A stretch of 64,000 bases of DNA, taken from the NCBI RefSeq assembly GCF_001039355.2, contig NW_019773848.1, forward strand, positions 533,677-597,676, written 5' to 3'. The first letter of the stretch is position 1. Each line of letters starts with the position of its first letter. This document shows positions 10,443-23,779 of this stretch, in pieces. The notes under the pieces are model-generated. The model was given only the letters and a program-made list of their open reading frames with translations. It searched no databases and had not been told where the DNA came from. The DNA comes from Lingula anatina. Taxonomy: Eukaryota > Brachiopoda > Lingulata > Lingulida > Lingulidae. The position numbers and the translations under genes are program-made.

Positions 10443-12287
10443 CAATGTGTTATTAATCACTTCTTCACTCGTGGGCACAGTTAAATTCACCAGTGGTGTA
10501 CAATACAGTAGTAGTGACATGGGTGTTACAAACCCATTACCAGAGACAGCAAATGAAAACCTTGTTATATTTAATTGCTCTTTCAAAATTGCCAGGTTAT
10601 ATGTATTACATTTCAATTTTTGTTAACTTGTGTGTCTCAGTCATATATTGCATACAATAATGATAATTGTATGTCCATTTTACTTGATTGGAAGAGAGAT
10701 GACCAACATGCCTTAATGCAACAGCTATTTGTATCAGAGCCAAGATTTGACGTTTGCTTGTCTAGATAATTGATTAGGCCAAGTCTTCAGGATGAAATCT
10801 CATACAAATTACACTTGTAAAGTGTCTTTCAGTTACTAATACTCTATGTGATTAATCTTGGTTTGGAAAATGTGTAATATTTCATTATCAGCATTTGTTT
10901 TTATATTATATTCATCATCTTGTGAAACTTTCAACATGATTTCCATACACGAGATCTTGCCAAGTGCATTTAATAGGTGCTGTTTCAATGTTGACCTTAA
11001 AGGTAAATAAGCCCTTAAATATATGATATTTTTATAAAGAAATTGTAAGTAATATTGATCCACTTTAAAATGCGAAATTGTGTTTAGTGAAAACGGGTTA
11101 CAGTTGAGGTACTTACCTTACATGGAAACAGAAGTTTATAAGTTGGACCTTTCTTATTGAGACACTGCTCATTAAAGGAGTAAGGAGCAAATCATTGTTG
11201 CAAAATCCTCTATGAGACAAAGTTTGTCTTTTATACCCCTTTAAGGGGTCTAGAAGGGAAAGGTATAAAGTAACAGAAATAATGCAACTTGTCTTTGTTT
11301 TTATTAAATAATAGCTATGTTGGTTTAAGTGCAGTGTCCTACACTTGAAAATGTATTGGCAATTTAGGGAGTATTACTCTGTCACAAAATACAAATCTGG
11401 ATAAAAGCACTTCTATGTTTTTTTTTTATTTATTTCTCTTAAATGGCTTGCTACTGATTTCAAGTTTCACATTTTCCTCTGCATTACAATGGACTGCTTA
11501 ACTTCAGAAACAATTTTGTTGTAAATTTCTAATAGTTAAAAATTTAAAAGAAAAGTAATTTTCCTAGTGATCAGTTGGTTAGAAAGGAAGATATACTTGT
11601 CAATCTAGGAAGATGTAAGAAAAAGTTCCCTGGCAGATTAATAAATGAGGTAGATGACAACTCAGCTTGTGTTTGGTGCAATGACCAGATAGATCCATTG
11701 CCCATAGTCGTTATATAATTTTTTTTCTTGGGTACTTTGAGGCACTTGATTTTTTTATAGCATGTTCTTGTTGCAGTAACTATGGAAGCATGCTGCAATT
11801 TTTTTTAAAGTAATATTTGACAGATCAGTATCAGCACTGCACTCATAGCAGGGCTATAGCAACCCCTGGAGAATGAAGACTAGTTGGCCTGCAGCATTTG
11901 CAGGTAGAATACTTCATCAGAAGACACATTTTTATTTTCTGTTAAAAGATACAGTTACTTGATATTCACAAGACTTTTATTAAAATACACTTAGACCTGG
12001 AAAGGCCAAAAACTGTCTGCACTAAGCAGGTAAAAACTGCCTAGACATGCAAGTACAAATGAAGATGGTCTGCATGCATAATGTATGTCACAATTTTCAC
12101 ACAATCATACACAGTGATACACATTGCACTGTTACAACAGCTGACTGCTTAAATATTGACAGCACTTCAGTAGCATCTTGAAGAAATAGCATCTTTGGTC
12201 CATTAAATATTGTTTAATGATGTCAATGAAATGAACAGTACATCGTGATCTATGAAAAATTGCCTCCTTGTGCTATGTGAAAAAAAA

Positions 12288-12877
12288 TCATTGTTGCTGC
12301 TGTTTTTCCCACTGTTCTGGTGTTAATGTTTTCTGAGAAAAGGCATGGATGGATTTCATTTCCTCTTCCAAAACTGAATTCACCAACCTGAAAAAGATGT
12401 ATATTATCATTTAATATTATGAAAACTTTAATAATAATAGTAACTCATCGCAAACGCCATTAGACGGCAATGTTTTGATTTTCATTAATGATTATTTTGC
12501 CTACCTGTGCCTTTGTAACAGAGGCTTTCCTTCAAATTTTTTAGAGACTATGATTGCTTGGAACTTGGCTCCGCAGCCATCAGATAGATCTTCTACTTCC
12601 TGGAAAAAGTTTTATAATGTTAAAAAAATCGAAATGCTCTTAGAAACAGTGATATCTATGATGTGTTGAAAGCAGACACCAACTGTCACTGTCAGACTGA
12701 CATATATGTCCATGGTCTGGCCATGACTTGCAATGTAGAATTGACCTGTCTTGAACTAAAGAAAGTGTAACTGAGTGTTTAAACCGTACTCTCAATATTA
12801 ACGATAATTCTCACCAAGTAAGAAGCTTCCAGTGCCTTCTGTAACTTATCCTTTATTTCGTCAGCGGTGTGAGGCAT
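12288..12877 (-). CDS. BOLA2: BolA-like protein 2, allele II
   Basis: Exons 12815-12877, 12505-12599 and 12288-12387 encode 85 residues. They differ from 4202-4790 by one conservative change, Glu to Asp in the KEKL segment near the N-terminus, and by synonymous changes in the LLQRHR and C-terminal Gln codons. The ligand candidates Cys30 and His67 are intact, as are all splice sites. Confidence 0.92.
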
Positions 12878-13190
12878 TTTGAAAGGTTTTATATTTGAAA
12901 GAGACTGAATAACTTGAAACGAGCAAACATCACATGGGCGCTGACATCTTTATTTTACAGGTTCTACGCCTTCAATGTTTTTTTCTTTGTGCGGATTATA
13001 GTTTCCATTCACTTAGTAAATAAGTGTAAAATTTTGTTAATTTTATTTACAATTTTTTAGACTGAAATTAATTATGATTATTTTAAGAGTGATTTAAGGT
13101 CATTATTGGTGGCTTGTCATTACATAATATCAATCGTACAATACTTTTAAAATGAAAACGTAAATAAACGTCACTTCCGATGTACACAAT
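12878..13190. promoter_or_regulatory. Bidirectional promoter region BOLA2 / SELENOO, allele II
   Basis: 313 bp between divergent start codons; the second allele of 4791-5110, with small indels only. Confidence 0.55.
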
Positions 13191-15348
13191 ATGGCGAGCA
13201 AAAGAGATGACATTTTCTCAGTGATACATGTAGGTATACATTTATTTTCTTTTGTTTTAATGTCATTACAATCTCAAATGGTCAGTGGAGATGACACGTG
13301 TGTAAAGGAGGACATTAGAAATGCGTATCTGCAGGCTTTTAACAATGTATGCCATGTGGGTGTAGAGAAGACTTTGAAGCGATCGATGAAGTCTTGGAAT
13401 TTAGCAGACGATGATTTACTTGTGTCGACATTTCCCATAGACCCAGACTTAAACAACTATGTGAGAGAGGTCAAGGAGGCAGTTTTTTCAATTGTGAAGC
13501 CCATCTCATTCAAAACACCTTTGCATCTTGTTGCTTATTCGAAGGAAGTACTGGAAGAAATACTGGATATGGACCTTTCCATAGTGGATGAAAAAGATTT
13601 CTTAGATTTTGTGAGTGGGACTGAGATTTTAAAAGGATCCACTCCACTGTCACACCGTTATGGGGGTCATCAGTTTGGTATATGGGCAGATCAACTGGGC
13701 GATGGTAGAGCAGTTTTACTAGGGGAATATGTGAACAGAAAAGGGGAGAGATGGGAACTTCAATTAAAAGGATCAGGGAAGACACCATATTCAAGGCAAG
13801 GAGATGGGAGGGCAGTGCTTCGCTCCTCTGTTAGAGAGTTTCTCTGCAGTGAAGCAATGTACCATTTAGGTTTGTATTCTATGATTTTATCCATTGACTA
13901 TTATAATGGGTATTCTTTAAAAAAAAATTCAAACTTTATTTCTTGATAAATAATATGAACCGATATTTTTGTACATTGCATACCAATAATACATGTACAT
14001 GTTCTAATAATATGCATTACTACATGTAGTACTTAATATTTAAAGAAATATGTTATGTTTAGTACTATGATATATTGTTATCACTTTGAAATCAAAGAAC
14101 AAAGCTGGTATATTATTTCTTATGTTATGAAAATTTCATATTTAACATGTATAATTAGCTACGTACATCACTAATTAAAGTTTGCATATTATTAAATTGT
14201 AAGATCAATAGTTTTTATACTGGTTTAGTTCAAGAATGTACACTTGGTTAATAATTATTATTGTAGGCATTCCCACCAGCAGAGCAGCCACCCTGGTAAC
14301 CAGCAGTGATCCTGTGATGAGGGATCAGTTCTATGATGGCCATCCTAAGGCAGAAAGAGGGGCAGTAGTTCTACGCCTTGCTCCTAGCTGGTTTAGAATA
14401 GGATCTCTTGAAATACTTGAAAGCAATAAGGAATTTGATCTCTTGAGACGTTTGACAGATTTTGTAATCAAGCAACACTTTCCTCAAATTGACATGAAGG
14501 ATAATGACAGATATTTGTCATTTTTCTCCCATGTTGTGTCACAAACAGCATACATGATTGCTAGTTGGCAGAGTGTTGGTTTTAGTCATGGAGTGTGCAA
14601 TACAGATAACTTCAGCCTGCTTTCTATCACAATAGACTATGGACCGTTTGGTTTTTTGGATGCCTATGTTCCCAATTTTGTGCCCAACTCATCCGATGAT
14701 GAAGGCATGTATAGCTATGACAAGCAGCCCGATGTTGGCTATTTTAATCTTGACAAGCTACGAATAGCCCTCATGCCACTTCTTACAACAACCCAAAACA
14801 ATCAGATGAAGGTGATATTGCAAGGATATGTTGATATTTACAAGGAGAACTTTTTGACTTTGTTAAGAAACAAACTTGGACTTGCAGGAGAACAAGAGCA
14901 AGATGAATTCTTTCTTGCTGTTCTGTTGAAGATTATGGAAGAAACAAAATCTGACTTCACAATGACTTTTCGAAATTTAGGTGACTGGAAAGTGAGAGAT
15001 ATGAAAATGTACTCTGTTCCAGATGATTTATGGGCACTTCATCAGTTAGAAAATCACAAGTATTTCAAGCAGTGGGTGAAAATGTACGTAGATAGAATAG
15101 AATTTGTGCAGATTCCTGATGAAATGAGGATGAAGAAAATGAAAAATACTAACCCTAGGTATATTCTCCGAAACTGGATCGCACAGACTGTTATAGAACA
15201 AGCAGAAAATGATTACTTTGAGGGAGTGCGGCAACTATTGACAATTTTGCAGAATCCTTATGTGGAGAATGAGTATGCAGAAAAGATGGGTTATGCTTCG
15301 CAACCACCAAAATGGGCATCTTCATTGAAAGTTAGTTGCTCTTCTTAG
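13191..15348 (+). CDS. SELENOO: Protein adenylyltransferase SelO, allele II (catalytic Asp intact)
   Basis: Exons 13191-13869 and 14267-15348 give 586 residues. The catalytic motif reads HGVCNTDNFS here, with GAT at 14605-14607, so this allele keeps the family Asp340, together with Asn341, Asp350, Lys193 and Glu216. It ends VSCSS with Cys at the selenocysteine position, so no SECIS element is required. The same signal-like N-terminus is present. Fourteen replacements against allele I are spread over both exons, including Ala28Ser, Leu30Met, Asn57Gly (two base changes), Pro129Leu and a Lys/Glu swap. The intron (397 bp) is conserved in place and sequence. Confidence 0.94.
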
Positions 15349-18043
15349 CCAACACAGTTTTAATGTTATGCATTGAAGAAATTTTTCATTCCTATGTTGT
15401 AAACAGTATTAGTTCATGTGATTATGATAATTTTAAAATCAGTTGCAATTTACCTAGATTATTTAATTAAGCAAGAATTTAGCACTTTATCATATATAAA
15501 ATTTATGTGTGTTACTGTGTTTGTGTGCCTTTATATTATATATGGAATAACGTGTGTGTTTGTGTGTGTGTTTATGAAGCAGTATGACTGATACTAGTTC
15601 AAGTATATCTTGACAATCCAGTAGAGTAAGATAATGTATATTATATAATCTCCATCTTATACATAATTGGTTTATATCTGTCTATCTATCTATACTGTAT
15701 TGTAGTTTTTATGTATTGTAGTTTTTATGCAAAATGCTAAATGTGATAATGTAAAGGTTTACATATGAATGTAGGGATTTGGTTTTGAAAGAAAAATGAC
15801 GAAAAACGTGAATAATTTATTACATGTGTTATTTATTGAGGGTAGGGGATGTACATATACATCTTACCTGTAACAAGTGTTCCAGTATATTATGAAGTGA
15901 AAATAACACAACTAGGCCCTAAGTGTTAAACTACATTCTGCATTATGTAAAGTCAAGGAAGTGGATAGGAAATTTCTTTTTTGGTCTAGCCAAGACGTTG
16001 GAGAGGTCTCCAAATTCTTGGCCTAGCCAGTAGTGTTAGCTGATCTTGAAATATCAGTCTAGGTTAATGGCTGTTATATATATATATATTATTCCTCCTT
16101 ACATGCAATATGCCATTTTTTTTTTTTTTTTTTTTTTTGTTAATGCAAATGCAATAAACTGTTAAACTTTCAAGAATAATCCACAGTTGTCAGCAGTTAA
16201 GTTTTCAGGATGTAGTTCATTTACTGATAAAACTATCAAAAATTCCATCTTAAATGTATTTGCGTTTTCCTGATTTTTCTAGTAAAAGCAGTTGGATCTG
16301 GTTTCAGGCCTTTGGCGCTGCACCCCAAGAACCCAGTCTTAAGTATCAGATCTACTGTAGTTTGATTAAATAAAATTGTTGCCAGAAAGTTAAATGTAAT
16401 TACAGCATTGTTAAACATTGACGTGTTGAATTTCCATAGGGACTGGAAGTTACTGGTGAGCCACCATATGCTAACGACTTTGTGTTTATTTTTTTTCGTA
16501 AGAGATGCAGTTTTGCAAATACAGTCAGATGCCCCCGGTTTTTTTTTTTTTTTCTTTGCATTTGCATTTGCTGCAAATTTTATACCCGTCTTCAAACGCG
16601 TTATTAACACACTTGCGTTTGTGCATCGTTGGACAAACGCCTGCTGCGCAAGAAAATTACACAAGTAGAAAATCCCAGATTTTAGAGTGGACACTGTAAA
16701 CTGATAGTATTTTAATCGTTCTGAACTAGCGTTGTAGGAAAGTTTTGTTCACGTGACAGCTGGTATTCAGCTTGTTGGAAGTCGAGTGCTTGGTGGTGGG
16801 AACGTTTGCAGCTCCTGCTGTTATCTGTATCATTTCTGTGACGCGAAACGTTTACTTGGAGACGTTACACAAGATGCCATGCTTCTCTGACAATAATCAG
16901 AATACCCGTCTGTCTGCTGACTTAGTCGAAAACAAACTGAAGGAGAAGATGAGTCTTATCTGAGGCAGACCAGACGTTGTTTTTCGGTTATTTTCCAAGT
17001 TTTGAAGAAGTATTGTTGGAATTTCATCTAAGCAAGGTAACTAAGTTCATTTGATTCTCAAGAAGGGTAATTCAAACCACTTTTATAGATTTTAATTTTT
17101 ACATCTCTTACAGAGGGAGTGAACAATTGTTAAAAACCATGTTGGAAGGGGTTAGCGGGTGCGAATAAGGATGGTCTATAAAAATCTGAGAAGCATCGTA
17201 CTAATTTCACGTCGCGGTGCAAATGTCCCTTTTAAAGTGGTTTATTTGCTCTAACTCATCACTTTTCTTAAGCTAAATATATGTACGTTATCAGGCTGAA
17301 TGCCTTCCAAGGACAAGGGGCTCTGGTGGGGCACACAAGGCCAACGTGACCTATCAGCACGAGCTGTCAGTTTCTTTCCTTTGAATTGTCCAAGTGTATT
17401 CATATCATACGTGAAAAAAATGCGGCATGTTTAACCTATGGAGCATTGCCGGTTGTCGGGCGGCAACTCCGACATTGCTTGAAAGTGTATTGTCAAATAC
17501 AGGCACTCTCTGACATCACGTAACGTATAAAAAGGTTGAACGTATTACTTGAAAACACATGTGACGGACCAATTTACAGTATTTCACAAGCAGCTATTTC
17601 CTGGCAGTAACGAAGATTGGTTGCAATTTATTTCGGTAACGCTTATTAAATTTTCTAGCTGTAGAAAAACCTTTGAAAACTTTGTCTCAAACTGCATTAT
17701 ACTGCAACCGAGTTAACAGCAATTTTTTTTCTTTTGCGTAATCTGCTTAAATTCTTAAATTAGGTGAAACCGTGTGAGTCCTTTTGGCAAAACAATTTGT
17801 TTCAAATTGCAGAATCGCGATTTGGCACACTGGAGGTCTTTCTGTTTGATTCTTCGAACAGCTGCCAAGTCCCAGGTACGAGAGCGGTGGATTTTCATAA
17901 CTACGAGTAGATATGCGCCACTAAGTAACTTATGCATGGGGCCCACTTACACTGCCCCTAACACTAAATATGCAAATGTCAATGAGTTTTGTAAGATTAG
18001 GTATTTAACTTATTCTTTAAGGTAGATTTCCAAAACACCCACG
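15349..18043. other. Intergenic region SELENOO to GPCR
   Basis: No convincing coding exon. It contains the SELENOO 3' flank, a (TA)n run near 16075-16090, poly(T) tracts at about 16118-16138 and 16540-16553, and three POU-type octamers: ATGCAAAT at 16143-16150 and 17970-17977, and its complement at 16560-16567. A possible 5' UTR exon of the GPCR ends at a GTAACT donor near 17038, and an AG acceptor at about 18021 precedes the start codon. These UTR splice sites are only suggestions. Confidence 0.5.
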
Positions 18044-21000
18044 ATGGATTATCTCCGGGAAGAGGCGTTGGAATTGTACCTGGTAGGGACAAACAAGTCC
18101 ACGGCGTTAAAGGTGCGAAATATGACCCGGGGGTCGGTGCCACTGATGACATATCAAACCAACCTGGAATCACTGTTCATCCCTATCGTCATGGGCCTTC
18201 TTTTTCTTCTGGGAATCATCGGTAAGTGTGTGTCATAAATTTGTTTAACCTTACGATGTATTTTAAGGTTATAAAACGGTCAGTGTCAAAATCATTCTGT
18301 TCGGAGGATCGTCACATTAACTGAACTTCAAATTTCCTACCTACAATCATTTGCTGTTTAGTCTACAGATGTAAGTTTCCATGTACAATGTATCATGTAT
18401 GTAGCAAACTTACTCTTCAGTTTTTGTTTAGGCTGTGGAATCTTTTTCATTGCTTAGAGCAGATGTAAACAGTTGATATTCAATTCTTACAAAGAGGAAT
18501 CACATGATTCCAATTCCACAGACTTCAGAAGGAAAGAAAGGCTTGGCGTTTGGATAGGTTTTAACTGGATAACTTTAGCTTAGAGAGAAAAAACTAAAAT
18601 ATTTAGAAAGAGCAGTAGCAAAGGTACAAATACTTTTACTGGAAAAATTATCATGATTTGCCCCAAACTACCTATTGTAAACGGGTAATATTTGACTTTT
18701 TCAACTCCTACGCCCATCTAGCTAGTCAACGGAATAATGTTGCAGCGATATCAGGAACAGAAATTATTCAGACTCGTTACATGCCAACGATTCACGTCTG
18801 GAGTTCTGCCTTTAACACAAACTATAAAAATCTATCCCTGTGGGTGTCTTGGTCAAAGTGCCTGTCACCCGTTGTGACAGAGCCAATCGCTGAACATGAG
18901 ACCATGGTCAGATTAAAAGTATGCGTTGCTAAGGGAAAAACACTTCACCTCGCCAGAACGAAGTCAGTTTATTTATTTGTTTATTTTCTAATCGATTAAT
19001 TAATTTATTGTTTTTGTGTCTCGGCAGTTAGTCGTCTTCTGTCAAATATTCAGATCACTTTCCTATTGAAATAATCTAATCAGACACCGGCTCTATTAGC
19101 AAAATCCTGCAAATAGAAAAAAGTAATGGAGATGAAATTGCGTAGAATTGAATAGTAAATGCATACTGCTGTGCTACTTTTTGTTGGAATTTTGTTAATG
19201 GATTATTCTCGCCTATAGTAATTTGTTTAAGATTAGATTTCCTACTGAAAAGTAAATTAGATTTTTTAAAGACGTCAAACACCCGTGGGAGGAGGCAATC
19301 TTGAGAAGGTAGGCTACACATCCTCTGAGGGGAAAAAAAAACGCGTTCAAGTAGGCGCGCGCACGTATAAAGGCGTTTTCAGTTAAGAGGTGAAGAAATT
19401 TATGGCCATTTCCGAGGCAGAATTCCCAATCTTCTCAAGACTGCATTACTAACCTCATTGCACACACACCCTCTAGGAACAAATATTGCCTGTAAAACTG
19501 CTGTTTTTTTATCGTAGTATTGTGCTGTTTATCCAATTGTTAAGCAAGTTTGCCAGATAAAGTATAAAGTTTACGGGGTAAAATCAATAAAGAAAAGTTG
19601 TTTAAAAAGCGAACAAAACGCACGCAAGCCGAGACAGCCTGTCTGCTACTAGAGCAGCTGTACTTGAACTGAATTGTGCAATAATATTTTACTGGATAAA
19701 TTAAAACTAACGATAAAAGTACAAACATTTCATCACATCAACCCATATGTTGTACCAGGCGCGTATGTCTATCAGTAAATTATTTAGAGGTTGGAAATCC
19801 GAAACACAACTTGGCTGTCAGCTACCGCATAAATACACAGGGACTTTCATGCGGTCATCACGGCCTCCATGTGTGGTCGCCCACCTGACCCAAGACGGGA
19901 TCCGACTGCAGTTTCTATATATTCATAGCGTGTTTAGTCACGTGCTTACGAAAACATGAGATCATTGTTTTATTTATCCGATTCATTTAGCTCTAATTTT
20001 TATTACATTTAATTTGGGGAGGAAGAGAGTTGGAGGCAATAAAGTGTCCCCATTCAAATGCAAAATATACCATCATGTAATAGTAGGGTTTATTTTAATA
20101 AAATAATTAAATATTCTTAATTGTGTTTATCTACATTCTTATCTCAACATTGATTATTAGTCACGAGAATAGGTGCCCGATTGAGGGCTTAACTAAACGT
20201 CAAAACGTTATTATTATCAAAGGATATTAAACATGTTTCTTTATGTATGCCATTAATCATTTTAGGTAATATCACGGTGATATATACCGTAGCCAGGCAT
20301 CGCTCCATGCACAGCGTTCCAAATATCTACATTGTTAACATAGCCATTGGAGACTTACTGCTGCTAGTAATTGCTCTGCCTTTTCAAGCCACGATCTTCA
20401 CCCTAAAGGAATGGGTATTCGGTGAAATAACTTGCAAAATCAGCGAGTTTCTGCAGCCCGTTTCGCTGGGTGTGACGGCATTCACGTTGGCCGTGCTGTG
20501 TGCCGATCGCCATGCCGCCTGGGCAGGAAACCCACGCTATTATCTCCTTGCAAGAACTCGTAAACTGAACATCGTGGTCAACACCGTGATTGTCTGGACA
20601 GTTGCACTGGCCATGGGTGTTCCCGATCTTGTGTCCAGTTATATAATGCACTATCCAATCAATAAAGACCTGATTCTAAAAGTATGCAGCGTCTTTCCGC
20701 CTACGTGGGGCGCTCTTTACCCTATCATTCACGACACAGTGTGGTTTAGTGTTTTATTGGCGCTGTCTTCTGTAATATGCTGGGTGTATCTTCTACTCAT
20801 TTCTATCCTAATTTGCTCTAAAGGTTACCAAGTAGCAATCTCAGATGACGTACACTACCGACCGGAATTGGATGAGAAATCCAAAAGCGACAGCAAAGAA
20901 AAGGACAAAAGAAAAAATGGGTCTTCCAGGCGACATCCAAAGGGTAAAAGAAGTCGCGAGGAAAGAGAACGACAAAAACGATGGACCAAACAGCGTAAAA

Positions 21001-21506
21001 ATTCCACATTGGTAGTCACAGTCATGTTAGTTATGTTTATATTCTGCTGCCTGCCACGTTACATTTTCCAGCTTTGGTTTCATTTTGACAAACAGCCGTA
21101 CAACATGTTCTGGTATATTATGAAACTCGTTGGGTTTTGTTTAAATTTTGGCCATGCGGTAGTCAACCCTTTTGTTCTTTGCGCATTGGATGATCGTTTC
21201 AGCGAGCACTTTAAACGTTACTGGCTCTACGGCTGTTCTTCGGCAAAGAAGAGGATTGCCCTCATGCAGCAATTGGTCAATACATCAGAAAGTTCGGAGG
21301 CTGATGAGACAGAAACCACCGTCAAAACGCAACCAGATATCTACGAAGAGGCGAAACTGCCTAACATCGCTCCACGCTATCAGACTATGAAGAGGCCTGC
21401 TCCTATATACAACCACTATCCTGATGATGTTCATTTTGGCAGCACTGATACTTACAAATATCCATATGTTCAAGATGACGTTTCAACCTTTGCCATTTAC
21501 ATATAG
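18044..21506 (+). CDS. Class A neuropeptide GPCR, bombesin/CCHamide-receptor type
   Basis: Two exons, 18044-18221 and 20266-21506, encode 472 residues; the junction rebuilds the TM1 motif GIIGN. The N-terminus has two N-glycosylation sites (Asn17, Asn26). TM2 keeps Asp89 (IAIGDLLLL). Cys116 and Cys200 can form the ECL1-ECL2 disulfide. VPNIYIVNIAIGDLLLL in TM2, SEFLQPVSLGVTAFTL in TM3, and YNMFWYIMKLVGFC plus HFKRY around TM7 resemble CCHamide and bombesin receptors. Deviations: DRH (140-142) instead of DRY/DRF, CCLP instead of CWLP in TM6, NPFVL instead of NPxxY, and no Pro in TM5. Intracellular loop 3 is long and very basic (about 244-306). The tail is rich in Tyr/Pro. The ligand is unknown; a GGNG/CCHamide-like peptide is an inference. 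Confidence 0.9.
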
Positions 21507-23704
21507 ATGTAGATATATTGTGTATAGTAATCCATTGAATCCTACATTTTAGGCTTTAAATCAATGCGTAAAATGTGAAAAATGTGCGCTTACAATATTT
21601 AGTTGATGCCAGGACCATTGTGACTGGTCGTAGGTTGAGACTAGGTTGTATTCAAGAATATTGCGTCCTAAGTTGAGATTACGAAGAATGTGTTTGTTGC
21701 GAATGTTTCTTTACTGATTGTGCTCGGGGCAATATTCAGCGTTTTGACCTCGATTGCAGCAAAAACGATTACTGTAATTGATTAGACGACCTTGAAACAT
21801 TGAAGTGAAATACAAATTAGGCAGTATATGTAGTATTGTAAGCATGATGGAATGGGCAATAGCCTTTATCTTGTTATATAATTACTAGCAAAAGAATAAT
21901 AAGGAAAACTGAAATAAAGCCGAGAAGAAAAGCGGAGCAGATAGCGGTCCAAATCCAGTATTTTATTAGCCTACTGTTTATGACATCTTAATATAATAAA
22001 AGACTGCGGAACAAATACAATACATACAATACTTTGTATTTCAAAGAAAATAAAATTGGAATAATTGAAGACGATACGCTTAAATAGTCTGACAATTTGT
22101 TTGTGATCTAATGCTGACTGGGGAACGGGGTATCGGCGGGCACACGTCCGTTTTCTTTTTCATTTTCCTCTCAGAAAAACGGGTAAAACGCAACAAAATC
22201 ACATATTTATTCCAAAAATAGATTAATAAATAAATAGTCGCGTGTTGCTTTATATATGTTTCGTTTCGCTTTGCAAAATGATTTTATTCTTGTGGCCACC
22301 CCTTTAACAAAATCCTGGATCGACACATGCGATCAAATGCATGCACACGTGAGATTCGAGAGGTCTCGTTTATCAAATTTAAATTAAAAATATTTTAAAT
22401 CCCTATTTTGCAAAATATGTGAACGTGGTCGAGGAGGTAATGAAATTATAACTCCTGCAGAACTTGATAGTTTGTCATTACCAACTCAAGGGGATTGTCT
22501 TGAGGGGCCTAATCTTGGAAAGGTGAGGCACACCTAAAAACTCCATATGAGGTCATAAATGTTGTCTCCGAAAGGGGTTATTCACATTTGGATTCAGTCC
22601 CTTTTCGAGTTTATTTACGCCACAACCTTTGCATTCTTTAACACATTCGGATTATCCTTATAAAAGATAAATGGTTGAACAATTATGAATGAGTTATTTT
22701 TCTAAAAGAACTCACGTTATTAATACGAAAATCCATGTGTTAACTAGAAAAGCACTCGGAGAGCGCAGACCTCAGCCAAGGCAGCAAAGTCTCCACCCAA
22801 TGCCGTTTCACCCCTAAATTTTCATTTTATAATGATTTAGTTTTTTGATTGTTGATTGTTGATTATTAATTGATTATTGATTGATTATTGATCTGGATCA
22901 CCACCAAATCCAGGGGTGAAAACATAACTTCCTTGGCGGATGTTAAAAAGCTGATGATCGTCCCGCGAAAAAACTCGAACTCAATGATTTCTATGGGTAA
23001 ACGGATTTTTTTCTCACTAACCAATCTTTGCCCCTCCTTTCTTGACACTCGCCATAACTCTGTAACCATCTGGAAAATGCAATGTTTTTTTTTTCAAGTT
23101 TCGCCATTCTGTGGAGCTCTTTGCACTGACTTCCACAGGCACTGCGCTCAATGCTAAGTCTTTGCCTGTGCTAGTCTTGGGAACTTACTGGTATCATACA
23201 ACTGTACCTACTGTACGTAGCTTATGTCTGGAATACTGCCTCAAAATTGTCACTAGTCCACAGGGGACTATGTAACTCTACCCCTAGACGCGTTATAATC
23301 TGTGAAAGCTTTATTGCTTATTTTAGAAAAAAATATGCTGAGACGCTTTCACCAAAACCTTTGTTCTCGTAACGCGTTTCTTTTAAGGCACCCATACCAC
23401 TAGCCCAAATACTTCGTGCTATCTCTCCGGGGTAAAAGTTAGTTGCGCATGCAAGTAGGCCTAATCACTCTTTCTCACTACTTTTCGCGCCAAAACTCTA
23501 TGAAACTTACACAATACAGCGACCTTTCTATCCTTTCGCTGTCAGAAATTGTGTTTTAAGGGGAAATATACGCCATGTACCGGTAGGGCACAGTCTGAGT
23601 CAGAAGCAACTTGGTTTGACCCAAAAATTAAATTTCATTCTGAGCTGGCTCTTTCGATCTCTTTCGAATCGGAGCCTCGGCAACCACTTGTCACTCTAAT
23701 TTCG
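21359..23704. repeat. Allelic overlap 2, copy II (end of contig II)
   Basis: GPCR C-terminus and 3' flank. It matches 23782-26244 almost base for base, apart from a MITE indel and small changes, until 23704; there copy II runs into a 16-bp repeat and then the N. Confidence 0.88.
22767..22944. mobile_element. Short MITE, internally deleted copy
   Basis: Bounded by inverted ends: AGACCTCAGCCAAGG at 22767-22781 and CCTTGGCGGATGTT at 22931-22944. It contains the conserved GATCTGGATCACCACCAAA. Compared with the allelic copy at 25192-25491 it lacks about 120 internal bases, including the GACAGACA run. Confidence 0.7.
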
Positions 23705-23718
23705 GGGCCGTAGTGATA

Positions 23719-23766
23719 GTCCGAAGGTTCAATAGTCCGAAGGTTCATTGGTCCGAATGTTCACCA
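23719..23766. repeat. 16-bp tandem repeat, 3 units
   Basis: GTCCGAAGGTTC-type units start at 23719, 23735 and 23751. They are found only on contig II next to the N joint; the allele at 26244 continues as single-copy DNA instead. Probably the edge of a repeat insertion that ended the contig. Confidence 0.8.
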
Positions 23767-23779
23767 TAGAACCGTCGGA

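Larger units (their letters stand above)
8975..15679. repeat. Allelic overlap 1, copy II (contig II)
   Basis: Counterpart of 704-7610. It lacks the LINE and the splice-acceptor repeats of copy I. It continues past the point where copy I stops, into the GPCR region. Confidence 0.85.

Noticed and set aside
704-15679. Tandem duplication of a TPCN1-BOLA2-SELENOO block
   Set aside because: The second unit begins directly after an N, as at two other places where the dovetail pattern is unmistakable; alleles explain it better.
16236-16694. 152-codon minus-strand frame
   Set aside because: It is held open by A- and T-rich runs (a poly-Lys stretch) and overlaps frames on the other strand; no family resemblance.
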